Shown here: positions 1 through 7,568 of the stretch, piece after piece
Layout of the letters: each line of letters begins with the position of its first letter
Numbering within the stretch: position 1 is the first letter of the stretch
DNA from: an uncultured Chloroflexota bacterium
GTDB lineage: Bacteria > Chloroflexota > UBA11872 > UBA12225
Length of the DNA: 37,649 nt
Reading direction: 5' to 3'
Assembly: GCA_902805635.1 (NCBI GenBank)
Contig: CADCTC010000218.1
Location: 1 to 37,649, forward strand
The notes under the pieces: model-generated
Database searches by the model: none
What the model saw: only the letters and a program-made list of their open reading frames with translations
What the model was told of the DNA's origin: nothing
Position numbers and translations under genes: made by a program

Positions 1-44
1 TGGATGCCAGTGACCTCGCCGAGGCCCTCCAGTTGGCGAGCTAG
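1..44 (+). CDS. Possible 3' end of a gene that starts outside the window
   Basis: Reading in frame from position 3, the sequence gives DASDLAEALQLAS followed by TAG at 42-44. The peptide has the look of an amphipathic C-terminal helix, but 13 residues cannot identify a family. The next gene lies on the opposite strand and ends at 147, so this would be a convergent pair with about 100 bases between them, in which I see no clear terminator. The frame could equally be open by chance. Confidence 0.25.
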   Translation, partial: DASDLAEALQLAS

Positions 45-146
45 CCGACCTTCCCTGTCACGCAGGGCTGCTGCTGGTCAGATCTAGCGCGCGCCTGACG
101 ACGCCCGGGCAGCGCCGCCAGCATGATCCCCTCTCTCGACCTTGTA

Positions 147-1376
147 CTACTTCGGGCGCTGCTCCGGCGGGATGTCGAAGTAGTCCCAGAGGTTGGCGTG
201 CGGCGGGGTGCGGTCGGCGGGGGTGTCGCCCGCGAGCTGGAACACGATGCCCATGGGCGAAGAAGGCAGGTCTTCCTGGCGGTTGTTGTGCTCCGTGCCG
301 CCCCAGCGGTCGCCCGCCACGACCAGGTCGAACCGCTCAAACGTGCCGCGCCGGGTGTTGTAGGTCAGCTCGCCACGCAGGCGGCAGTCGTAGCCGCGCG
401 TCATGCCCTCCAGCTTCTCCTGGAAGGGCCGAATGGCCCAGGTCCCGCTCTGCTCGTTCTTCACCGCGCCGTCCAGGCGCAGATGCACGCGGTCGCCGTC
501 AATGGCAACAACCTCGGTGCGCATCGTGGCGGACTGCACGTGCTTGTCGCGCCAGGGCGGTGTCTCGCCGCGCACGCTGTCCAGCAGGTGGAAGCGAGCG
601 ACGCGACGCACGATCCGCTGTGGCAGCTCCCGCCGCGCTCCGACTTCCAGGCGCTCGGGCACGAAGTCACGCGCCTCTTCCGACATGAACCACGCGTAGT
701 CGAAGTTGATCGCCTCGGGGCGCTTCTGCGGGGCAGGGTGGTCCTCTGGACGCGGTAGATCGCGCAGCGTCTGCTTGAGGACGACGCCGCCAGCCGGGTA
801 GAAGTCGGGGTAGCGCGGATCGCGCTCGTAGGCGCCTGACTCAACGGCCGCGCCGCCCTGCTGGGCGTTGAGAGCTTGCCAGCGTTCTAACGCCTGGCGC
901 ATCATGCCGAGCATCTTGTCGGCGTCGCGGGTGTTGATGGATGCCAGGAGCTGGCCATCGGGCGTGAAGGCGTACTGGCCCTGGCGCGTGGCGCTGGGGA
1001 CGGTGCGTCCGCCGTAGTGGCCCTGCTCCGCCACCAGGCGGAAGTACTCGCCCTTGGCGTCTTGCTGGGTCTGGAGTGGAGAGCAGTTCTCAGCGAGCGG
1101 GAGGAATGCCTCCGAGGCGAGCTTGATCACCTCGGGGTCTGCGAAGGCCGCGGCACGCGCAGCCACACCGTTGTTTCAGACACACCCCAGGGGATTGCCG
1201 TTCATCATCCAGGCGAAGATGGGCTTGCTCTGCTCTGCCGCGAGGCGCCGCGCCTCCCAAAGGTCGGTCTGCCATGGGATGGAGGCCCACTTCATGTCGT
1301 CTGATGCGGGTAGGACGTGTGCGATGGTGTCGTGGAACGTCTGCTCGTCGATTGGCTGCGCCGCTATTGCGTTCAT
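147..1376 (-). CDS. Thioredoxin-like protein with in-frame UGA, candidate selenoprotein
   Basis: The frame runs from ATG at 1376 to TAG at 147 and is interrupted only by TGA at 1178-1176. It encodes 409 residues if UGA is read as selenocysteine at position 67. Residues 34-67 resemble a thioredoxin-fold N-terminus: a Trp-rich helix, then a strand ending in MNGNPLGCV-U-NNG. The UGA therefore falls two residues after a Cys in a putative redox loop (C65-V66-U67). About 340 residues follow in the same frame without another stop; their last 200 or so form a domain I do not recognise. A GAGAGG ribosome-binding site lies 11 bases before the ATG. A hairpin right after the UGA could serve as a SECIS element. 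The alternative is a recent nonsense mutation, and the neighbouring damaged genes make that possible. The redox function is inferred; substrate and partner are unknown. Confidence 0.6.
1146..1169 (-). other. Candidate bacterial SECIS hairpin after the UGA codon
   Basis: On the mRNA strand, bases 10-33 counted from the U of UGA fold into a stem of eight pairs: GGU with GCC, one bulged G, then GUGGC with GCCGC, closing a seven-base loop UGCGCGU. The apical loop begins 18 bases from the UGA and has G as its second base. Both features match what is known of bacterial SECIS elements, in which the loop lies roughly 16-37 bases downstream and carries an early G. In DNA this GC-rich, hairpins arise easily, so this is supporting evidence only. 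Confidence 0.35.
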
Positions 1377-1406
1377 TTTCTGTAGTTCCTCTCTGGTGAT
1401 GCGAAC

Positions 1407-1613
1407 TTACGCCATCCGGCGCACCGGTCCGTTCCTCGCGGGAGGGAGATCGTCGTCGCCCTCTTTGGGTACGGGCTTGAACTCACCCAACAGCGTGTCA
1501 CTAAGGCAATGCGTGTTCCAGGACTCCTGCTCGTCAACCTCCGAGGCGAACGCAGGCACGTCCTCCCAGCGTTCGACGACAGACAGGGGTTCACTGCTTC
1601 GCGTCGTAGGCAC
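1407..1613 (-). CDS. CopG-type antitoxin, apparently truncated at its C-terminus
   Basis: A 68-residue protein starts at GTG 1613, with GGAGGA at 1626-1621 placed seven bases upstream, which fixes the start. Residues around 15-56 (WEDVPAFASEVDEQESW, then THCLSDTLLGEF, then LPPAR) match the acidic N-terminal region of the CopG_antitoxin family that pairs with BrnT-like toxins. Members of that family normally continue into a ribbon-helix-helix DNA-binding segment. Here the protein stops a few residues after LPPAR, so the operator-binding part seems lost. The BrnT remnant lies upstream on the same strand (1700-1915), as expected for the toxin-antitoxin order. The thioredoxin-like gene begins 30 bases downstream and may share the transcript. 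It probably cannot autoregulate, and may not neutralise a toxin. Confidence 0.55.
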   Translation of the reverse strand: MPTTRSSEPLSVVERWEDVPAFASEVDEQESWNTHCLSDTLLGEFKPVPKEGDDDLPPARNGPVRRMA

Positions 1614-1699
1614 TGGAGCATCCTCCGGTCTGCGCGGCGACGGATGTCTTCGTGGGAGTTGTGGCCATTGGCGTTCCTGGAGGCGAAAGTGTGTGGCGC

Positions 1700-1915
1700 T
1701 TACCGTCTTGGTGCGCTCGGAGGTAACCGCTGCGTATACCGCCGCCGCTCCCGGTCGTCTGCATCGCGAGCGGAGAGGATCCGTATGCGTCCCTCTCGAT
1801 GAGTGTAGACGACTACGAGCACGCGCCCTTCTTCGGTCGCGCCGATGACACCGCGGCGACGCTCACCGGCGACGTTGTATGCATCGGCGCGGAGTCGATA
1901 CCGGTCGAGGACGCG
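1700..1915 (-). pseudogene. Remnant of a BrnT-family toxin gene
   Basis: Between a TGA at 1918-1916 and TAA at 1702-1700 the minus strand reads RVLDRYRLRAD, then GERRRGVIGAT, then GRVLVVVYTH, GRIRILSARDADDRERRRY. This is the second half of the BrnT toxin fold, an RNase in known members, including the hallmark strand RIRILSAR and the Arg-rich helix. The expected N-terminal half, with its WD..K...N..KHGV.F motif, is absent in every frame upstream, and there is no start codon near the beginning. It sits directly before the CopG-type antitoxin gene, as intact modules do. I read it as a decayed toxin rather than a working gene. Confidence 0.6.
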
Positions 1916-2099
1916 TCACCTCAGCGCCTCGGCGCCCGCACTGTACCTAAGGAACTAAGGGTTGGTGACAAGGCTGTGTACCGCGTCCAGCACGTTGCCT
2001 ATCAATCGGCCCTAATCTTGCTGGCTCTACTACTCGCGCGGCGTTTGGTGTGCGCTAATGTGGTGTACCACGGCGCCCATGCAAGGAAGGGGCAAGTAC

Positions 2100-2759
2100 G
2101 TGACTGGACGAACTCGAATTGCGGGGATGGCGGCGGGAGTGGCCGTGGTGGGGATGCTGGCAGCTCCCCAGGTGACGATGGCGCAGGGCGGGATGGGCGC
2201 GACGGCGATGGTGCGCGACGCGAATGGCCGCATGGTAGGCACCGCCGTGCTCTCAGAGGTGGCGGGGGGCGTGCGGATCACCATGCAGGCGCAGGGACTG
2301 CCGGCCGGACGGCATGGCATCCACCTGCACGCCGTAGGCATGTGCGAGCCTCCGGCATTCACCAGCGCGGGTGGCCACTTCAATCCCACGAACCAGCAGC
2401 ACGGGCTGAACAACCCGAGCGGTCCCCACGCCGGTGACCTGCCGGAGCTGACGGCGGCGGCGAATGGGACGGCAAGCTACAGCGCCACCAACACAATGGT
2501 GACGCTGTCCGCTGGACCCAACTCGCTGTTCGACGCAGATGGCACGGCTCTGGTCATCCACGCGCAACCCGACGACCAGGTGACCGACCCCACGGGCAAC
2601 TCGGGCGACCGGATTGCGTGTGGCACGCTGGTGCGCGGCGCGAGCGCGCTGCCGGCGACGGGCAGCGCGGCCGCACCGCTGATTCCTGTGGGGGCTGGAG
2701 CCGTGGCCGGTCTGGCGGCGTGGGCGGGCGCATTGGTGCGGCGCCGCCGGGCGCGCTGA
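2100..2759 (+). CDS. sodC: Cu/Zn superoxide dismutase, exported and probably surface-anchored
   Basis: This protein of 219 residues converts superoxide to peroxide and oxygen outside the cytoplasm. The metal ligands are all visible: H75, H77, H93 and H154 for copper, with H93, H101, H110 and D113 for zinc. C82 and C174 can form the conserved disulfide. Residues 1-28 form a signal peptide with a hydrophobic core and a cleavage-like TMAQG. After the SOD domain comes LPATG at 184-188, a hydrophobic stretch and a terminal RRRRAR, the layout of a sortase sorting signal; it might also simply act as a C-terminal membrane anchor. Start GTG 2100 is chosen because AAGGAAGGGG lies seven bases upstream; earlier in-frame ATGs at 2058 and 2079 lack such a site and would spoil the signal peptide. 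It is convergent with the aldolase gene, with a hairpin between them. Confidence 0.93.
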   Translation: MTGRTRIAGMAAGVAVVGMLAAPQVTMAQGGMGATAMVRDANGRMVGTAVLSEVAGGVRITMQAQGLPAGRHGIHLHAVGMCEPPAFTSAGGHFNPTNQQHGLNNPSGPHAGDLPELTAAANGTASYSATNTMVTLSAGPNSLFDADGTALVIHAQPDDQVTDPTGNSGDRIACGTLVRGASALPATGSAAAPLIPVGAGAVAGLAAWAGALVRRRRAR

Positions 2760-2783
2760 CGCGAGACATTGTTCCCTGTGCCA

Positions 2784-2813
2784 GAGCGTGGCGGCTTCCA
2801 AGCCGCCACGCTC
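2784..2813. terminator. Hairpin between convergent genes
   Basis: A perfect 14-base inverted repeat, GAGCGTGGCGGCTT and AAGCCGCCACGCTC, is separated by two bases. It lies 24 bases after sodC and 17 bases after the end of the aldolase gene on the other strand. It can end transcription from both sides, but neither side has a T-tract, so its strength as an intrinsic terminator is uncertain. Confidence 0.55.
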
Positions 2814-2830
2814 CGGTGAGTGTCGAACGG

Positions 2831-3598
2831 TTAGACGTCCTTGCGGGCGCTCCAGATGGTCTTGTGGGCGGCGGTGACGCCGGACATCATGAAGCCCATC
2901 TCGTTCTGGCATGCCAGGAACTGGAAGCCCTGCTCGATACGCTGCACGACTTCATCTGGGGAGCCGCAGTGCAGGCCGACGGGGGTACCGGTGGCGCGGC
3001 CGGCGTCGCGTACGCGCATTAGGGCGGCGGCGTGGGCGTCGTCCCGCTTGCCATGCAGGCCCATCGACCAGGAGAGGTCGTTGGGACCGATGAAGCACGC
3101 GTCTACCCCCGGCACGGCGAGGATCTCCTCGGCGCGATCCACGGCGGTCTTGTGCTCGATCATGACGATGCACAGAGTCTCGTCGTTGGCGCGCGCCTGC
3201 CAGTCGGCGCCGTAGGCGTAGCGCCAGCGCCCACCGCCGGCGGAGCGGATGCCCTCTGGCGGGTACTTGCACGCCTCCACGGCGCGCGCTGCCTCCTCGG
3301 CGGAGCAGACCATGGGAACCACCACGCCCATGGCGCCGGCGTCCAGGGTCTGCTTGATCATGGTGGCGTCGTTGGCGGCAATGCGCGCCAGCGGTACGCA
3401 GTTCTGCGATGCAATGGCCAGGAACATGGCCTGCTGGGTTTCCAGGTTGTAAGGCGCGTGCTCGACGTCCAGGGTCAGCCAGTCCCAGCCAATGGTGGCC
3501 AGCGCCTCAGCGCTGGTGACGCTGGGGATGTTCATCCAGATGCCTACCGCCGGCTTGCCGGCGCGCAGGAGCTGCTTAGCCGTGTTCTCTCTCGGCAC
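2831..3598 (-). CDS. HpcH/HpaI-family class II aldolase
   Basis: This 255-residue TIM-barrel protein belongs to the family of 2,4-dihydroxyhept-2-ene-1,7-dioate, 2-keto-3-deoxy sugar acid and related aldolases, metal-dependent enzymes that split 2-keto acids to pyruvate and an aldehyde. Landmarks are GIWMNIPS near the N-terminus, TLDVEHAPYN around 43-52, ARIAANDATMIKQTLDAGA around 72-90 with the catalytic Arg region, the metal-binding Glu in MIEHKTAVDRAEEI and the Asp in FIGPNDLSWSMG. The length is normal for the family. Start GTG 3598 follows AGAAGGAGA by six bases. The true substrate cannot be told from sequence. It stands alone, convergent with sodC, with an AT-rich repeat about 90 bases upstream. 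Confidence 0.88.
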   Translation of the reverse strand: MPRENTAKQLLRAGKPAVGIWMNIPSVTSAEALATIGWDWLTLDVEHAPYNLETQQAMFLAIASQNCVPLARIAANDATMIKQTLDAGAMGVVVPMVCSAEEAARAVEACKYPPEGIRSAGGGRWRYAYGADWQARANDETLCIVMIEHKTAVDRAEEILAVPGVDACFIGPNDLSWSMGLHGKRDDAHAAALMRVRDAGRATGTPVGLHCGSPDEVVQRIEQGFQFLACQNEMGFMMSGVTAAHKTIWSARKDV

Positions 3599-3690
3599 GT
3601 GTGGTCTCCTTCTCTGCTCACCTGCGCCCGTACACCTTAGGTCAGGCGGACTTCGACAGATGACGGCAGCAGCCTACCAGAGCGGCTATT

Positions 3691-3709
3691 TGTGATATCA
3701 GTGTGATAT
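3691..3709. promoter_or_regulatory. Tandem TGTGATAT repeat in the 3599-3900 gap
   Basis: The 300-base gap between the divergent aldolase and SPFH genes contains one AT-rich island. Within it, TGTGATAT occurs twice, at 3691-3698 and 3702-3709, eleven bases apart, close to one helical turn. Such spacing suits an operator bound on one DNA face, or the core of a promoter for either gene, though no good -35/-10 pair stands out. The remainder of the gap holds a short TCCGAA/TTCGGA hairpin and, at its end, the GGGGAGGT ribosome-binding site of the SPFH gene. No gene is evident. Confidence 0.3.
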
Positions 3710-3900
3710 AGTTTCTAAGGCTCCAGCAGAGCAGGAGCGAGCGGCCATCAGGCGCCACTGCCAGGTCAATCCGTCAGGTGGTTGAGCGGCGTCATCTGAA
3801 AGCTCGTCCTCCGAATCGGTCTGCTTCGGAGCCGTCTCTTTTCACTACCGGCGGGCGGCGTTAGCTGCCGCGCGCCATTCCTAGATGGGGAGGTGCGACC

Positions 3901-4761
3901 ATGGTCAGCACGGCGAACACGGTGACGAAGCGCGAGATCATCATCAAGGACACCCACCGCGGCCTGCTCTACCGAGACGGCGTGCTAGTGCGCGTGCTGG
4001 AGGCGGGCCGGTTCGTGGTGCCGCGTCACGTGGACCTGGGTTTCTTCCGCACCCCCAAGAGCGAGGTGGAGCTAGTGGACGTGCGCGAGCGCGACCTGAC
4101 GATCAAGGGCCAGGAGATCCTGACGGCGGACAAGGTGGCCATCCGGGTCAGCATCATCGTGCAGTTCCGGGTCACGGACCCGCGCGCCGCCAAGCATGCC
4201 GTGGAGGACTAAGAGGACCGCCTGTACGGCGACGTGCAGCTGGCGGCGCGGCGCTCGCTAGCGTCCATGAGCCTGGAAGAGATCTTGACCAACCGCACGC
4301 GCCTCTCGGAGGACATCCTGCGCGAGGTGCAGGAGGCGGCCGCCGCTTACGGTGTGGCGATCTTCCGCGCGGACGTGAAGGATCTGATCTTCCCGGGCAA
4401 CCTGCAGGAGATCATGAATCGCGTGCTGGCCGCCGAGCGGCTGAGCCAGGCGCAGCTGGTGGAGGCGCGCACCAAGGCGGAGACGCAGCACATGGCCGCG
4501 GAGGCGAGCGCCGCGGCGCAGCTTGTCACCGCGCAGGCAGACGCCGAGGCGGTCCGGCTCAAGACAGAGGCGGATGTGCAGGCGCTGCGCGAGCGCGAGG
4601 CCGCTGCTTCGGCGTACAGCGACCACCCGGCGCTGCTGCGGCTGCGTGAGCTGGACACGCTGCGAGAGCTGGCCCAGACGGCGAGCGCGCGGCTGTACAT
4701 CGGCTTCGACAAGCACGTCGAGCGCAACGGCGCCCTGCCGGAGAGCGGCGGCGCCGGGTAA
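3901..4761 (+). pseudogene. SPFH/band-7 (slipin-like) gene interrupted by a TAA codon
   Basis: The reading frame 3901-4761 encodes an SPFH-domain protein of 286 codons, with TAA at 4210-4212 in the middle. Residues before the stop (IIIKDTHRGLLYRDG, DLTIKGQEILTADKVAIRV) and after it (EDRLYGDVQLAARRSLASMS, LEEILTNRTRLSEDI) belong to one continuous SPFH domain in the same frame. The stop sits where homologs have Tyr before EDRLY, so a single C-to-A or T-to-A change explains it. The C-terminal part is an Ala/Glu-rich coiled coil (AERLSQAQLVEARTKAE), as in slipins and prohibitins, which scaffold membrane microdomains. No transmembrane segment is visible at the N-terminus. GGGGAGG seven bases before ATG marks the start. 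It may be a true pseudogene or a sequencing error; a restart at GTG 4234 would give only the second half. Confidence 0.75.
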
Positions 4762-4857
4762 GTGGTCGAGGGGTGGCTCTCTCCAGGAGAGGGTCACCCC
4801 CTCCTGGTGCGGCACCGCGGGCGGCAGACATCGCGCGTTGGCCGACGCGGCGGTGTG

Positions 4858-4863
4858 TACGCT
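4858..4863 (+). promoter_or_regulatory. Candidate -10 element for a leaderless SDR transcript
   Basis: TACGCT ends seven bases before the GTG start at 4871, and no Shine-Dalgarno sequence is present. A TANNNT hexamer at this distance would place the transcription start at or next to the start codon. The same arrangement occurs at three other genes in this window. Confidence 0.35.
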
Positions 4864-4870
4864 GAATGCA

Positions 4871-5797
4871 GTGAACACAAGCAGCGACAGTCAGACGGAG
4901 GGGCACCAGCGCGGCCCGCTGCGGGTGGTGCTCATTACCGGGTGCAGTACGGGCATTGGGCGTGCGGCGGCAGAGCGATTCCTGGGGCGGGGGTGGACGG
5001 TCTACGCCACGGCCCGGCGACCGGAGACGCTGAATGACCTGGCGGCGCGCGGCGCGCGCACGCTGGCGCTGGACGTGACGGACGAGGATTCGATGCGCGC
5101 GGCGGTGGAGCAGGTAACGGCGGCCGAGGGGAGCGTTGGCGTGCTGGTGAACAACGCCGGGTACGGGCAGCAGGGGCCGGTGGAAGACACGCCCATGGAG
5201 GAGGTCCGCCGGCAGTTCGAGACCAACGTGTTCGGCCTGGTGCGGCTGACGCAGCTGGCGCTGCCGGGCATGCGCGCACGCGGGTGGGGCCGCATCGTCA
5301 ACGTTTCCTCCATGGGCGGCCGGCTGACACTGCCCGGCCTCGGCTTCTACCACGCCAGCAAGTACGCGGTGGAGGCGATCTCGGACGCGCTGCGGTTCGA
5401 AGTGCGACCGTTCGGCATCGGCGTCTCCCTGGTGGAACCGGGACCGGTGCTCACCCGCTGGGCCGACACGGCGCTCGGTACGGTGGGCGCCACCGTGCAC
5501 GGCTCTAGGGGTGCGGAGAAGGCGCACGGCGGCACAGACGCGGACGACGAGTCGCCGTACGCGGACTGGAACGCACGCCTGGCGATGCGCGTGGCGTCGG
5601 CGTATGAGGGACCGCTGGCACGGCTGGCGTCTTCGCCAGAGGCGGTAGCGCGTGTCATCGATCGGGCGGCGTCGAGCGCACACCCACGCGCGCGGTATGT
5701 GGTCGGACCGATCGCGCACACGCTGACCACGCTCAAGCGCCTGCTCCCAGACGGCGCGTTCGACGCCCTGCTGCGCTCACAGTACCCTTCGCCGTAG
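4871..5797 (+). CDS. Short-chain dehydrogenase/reductase (classical SDR)
   Basis: This 308-residue NAD(P)-dependent oxidoreductase shows all classical SDR marks: the cofactor loop TGCSTGIG at 23-30, an Asp-Val-Thr after the third strand, NNAGYG, the catalytic Ser in IVNVSSMGG and the YHASK pair. The Arg after the second strand (ATARRPE) favours NADPH. Residues after about 215 carry an Asp/Glu-rich insertion and a C-terminal substrate lid, as in SDRs acting on lipids or retinol-like alcohols; the actual substrate is unknown. GTG 4871 is preferred because a TANNNT element sits seven bases before it; GTG 4853 is the alternative. It is a single gene lying between the SPFH gene and the M23 peptidase gene on the same strand, with no overlap. 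Confidence 0.85.
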   Translation: MNTSSDSQTEGHQRGPLRVVLITGCSTGIGRAAAERFLGRGWTVYATARRPETLNDLAARGARTLALDVTDEDSMRAAVEQVTAAEGSVGVLVNNAGYGQQGPVEDTPMEEVRRQFETNVFGLVRLTQLALPGMRARGWGRIVNVSSMGGRLTLPGLGFYHASKYAVEAISDALRFEVRPFGIGVSLVEPGPVLTRWADTALGTVGATVHGSRGAEKAHGGTDADDESPYADWNARLAMRVASAYEGPLARLASSPEAVARVIDRAASSAHPRARYVVGPIAHTLTTLKRLLPDGAFDALLRSQYPSP

Positions 5798-5893
5798 CAT
5801 GCGCACGATCTCCAGCGGCAGACGGTCGCTCCTCCCGTTCGCGGTACACCAATTGAACCGCGCTCTTCAGCAAGCTGAGGAAAGGCAGCCACG

Positions 5894-7246
5894 GTGAAAC
5901 CGCTCTTCAGCCGGCGCAGGTTGCTGGTCACTGCGCCGGCGGCTGCCCTGGCGCTGCATGGCACGTCAGTTGGCACGCTCCATGCGGCCGCTCCCCGCGG
6001 CCCCTACGGGGCCGCGCCGGCGCAGCCAGCGGCGGATGGGGCAGCGGTCTACTTCCCGGAGACGGGGCACCACCTGCTGACGGGTTTCTTGGCGTACTGG
6101 CGCGCCAACCAGGGGCCGCAGCGGCTCGGCGCCCCGATGACGGAGGAGCACTGGGACCCGGCCGCCGAAGCGATGGTGCAGCACTTCACGCTGGGGCGGC
6201 TCGAGTGGCGCGAACCATCCCCGGCGGCGACGGCCAGCGCGGCGGCAGGAGGGGAGGCGCGCACAGGGGTGAGGGAGGTCCTTGGTCCGCCGGCTAGCGG
6301 GAGCGTGCGCGCCGGCGTGGGTGCGGTGCCACGAGGGGCAGGCGTGCCCGACTGGACGGCCGCGCTGGCGCCACGTGAGCCGGTCATCGCCGTGCCGGAA
6401 CAGGTGCGCCAGGGGCGGGCGTTCCTGGTGGAACTGCGGGTAGACGATCCGGCGGCGCCACTTGCTGTGTCTGGGTCGCTGAGCCGCGTGCAGGTTGACG
6501 GCGGCACGCAGAGCACGCCGTTGCGCTTCTTCCCCGCGGTGGGGCCCACCGGCGCAGGCCGGTTCTTCGCCGTCGCCGGCCTCACTTCTGGCGCGCCCAT
6601 TGGGCCCCGGACAGTGACCGCGATGGCGCGGAATGGGCTTGAGCTGGACTCACCACCACACGCGGCTGGATTCGGGGTAGTGGACGGCGCATTCAGCCTG
6701 CAGCGGCTGGCCTTTGCGGCGGAGCTCATCCCGCTGCTGGAACCTGAGGTTGGTGAACTGGAGGCGCTGAGCATCGCCGCCGTGACGGCGACCAGCGCCC
6801 CCGCGCCGCTCTGGCGCGGGCGATTTCGCCAGCCGGTGGGCGGTCAGCTGGTGACGCGCCACGGCGCGCGGCGTGACTACCTGGATCCCAGCGGCCGTAC
6901 TGTCACGCAGTCGCAGCACGGCGGGGTGGACCTGGCGGTGGCGGGCGGCACGCCGATCGCGTCGCCCGCCGCCGGGGTGGTGGCGTTCACCGGCCAGTGG
7001 AGCATCCGCGGCAACGTGGTGGTGGTGGACCACGGCGCGGGCGTGCACACGCTGCACGCGCACATGGCGGGCATCGCGGTGGCGGGCGGGCAGCCGGTGG
7101 CACAGGGCCAGGTGCTTGGGTGGGTCGGCTCGACCGGGCTCTCCACCGGCCCGCATCTGCACTGGGAGGTGCGCGTGGGCGGCGTCGCGGTGGAACCTCT
7201 GGAGTGGACCCAGCGCGACGACCTGGGACTGAGCGGGATTATGTAG
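5894..7246 (+). CDS. Exported M23-family metallopeptidase (peptidoglycan hydrolase type)
   Basis: This 450-residue protein begins with a Tat-like signal (SRRRLLVTAPAAALALHG). Residues 53-104 form a Trp/Gly-rich module (FPETGHHLLTGFLAYW, then LGAPMTEEHW) of the type I associate with secreted Chloroflexota proteins. Residues around 160-260 look like an immunoglobulin-like beta domain. The C-terminal third is an M23 peptidase domain (LytM/lysostaphin fold) with zinc ligands H342 and D346 in QHGGVD and H423 in HLHWE, plus the catalytic H388/H390 pair in HTLHAHM. It therefore probably cuts peptide cross-links of the cell wall, or acts as a wall-binding regulator. Start GTG 5894 is preceded by GAGGAAAGG with eight bases between. 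It is a single gene; the 96 bases upstream show no clear promoter. Confidence 0.88.
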   Translation: MKPLFSRRRLLVTAPAAALALHGTSVGTLHAAAPRGPYGAAPAQPAADGAAVYFPETGHHLLTGFLAYWRANQGPQRLGAPMTEEHWDPAAEAMVQHFTLGRLEWREPSPAATASAAAGGEARTGVREVLGPPASGSVRAGVGAVPRGAGVPDWTAALAPREPVIAVPEQVRQGRAFLVELRVDDPAAPLAVSGSLSRVQVDGGTQSTPLRFFPAVGPTGAGRFFAVAGLTSGAPIGPRTVTAMARNGLELDSPPHAAGFGVVDGAFSLQRLAFAAELIPLLEPEVGELEALSIAAVTATSAPAPLWRGRFRQPVGGQLVTRHGARRDYLDPSGRTVTQSQHGGVDLAVAGGTPIASPAAGVVAFTGQWSIRGNVVVVDHGAGVHTLHAHMAGIAVAGGQPVAQGQVLGWVGSTGLSTGPHLHWEVRVGGVAVEPLEWTQRDDLGLSGIM

Positions 7247-7366
7247 AGATTTTGGTGTCGACAACGCGGCAACCATTGCCACCCGATCTCCAGAGACTGG
7301 TTCACGAGCTGAAGGACCAGCTCGTCGAGCTTCTTGGTGTAGTCGCAGTCGCGCTCGGCGTCACGC

Positions 7367-7516
7367 ATGCCCGATACGTTCCCGCTTCGTCCGGAAGGCT
7401 ACCGCGACACAGTGACTACGATTCTCGGGTGTCCTGGCGCCACGACCGCTGAGCTGAGCGCGTCGGTGGAGCGCATGGCTAGCCTGTACGGGCAGGTGAA
7501 GTCACTGTGTGGCTGA
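7367..7516 (+). CDS. Possible 49-residue protein of unknown function
   Basis: The 322-base gap between the M23 peptidase and PhzF-like genes holds one frame that reads like protein: MPDTFPLRPEGYRDTV, then ILGCPGATTAELSASVERM, ending GQVKSLCG. The second half would make an amphipathic helix. There is no recognisable ribosome-binding site, and I know no family for it. The bases just upstream (7250-7366) are open in another frame (RQPLPPDLQRLVHELKDQLV), so the two pieces could be fragments of one frameshifted gene. The evidence is weak. Confidence 0.3.
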   Translation: MPDTFPLRPEGYRDTVTTILGCPGATTAELSASVERMASLYGQVKSLCG

Positions 7517-7568
7517 ACTGACAGGCGCGGCGGTCCGCCCGCGGCTCAGCGTGCGTTGAAGGCTCTCG

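Noticed and set aside
4210-4212. Recoding or readthrough at the TAA of the SPFH gene
   Set aside because: TAA is not a selenocysteine or pyrrolysine codon, and the position is a plain Tyr in the family. Mutation or sequencing error is simpler.
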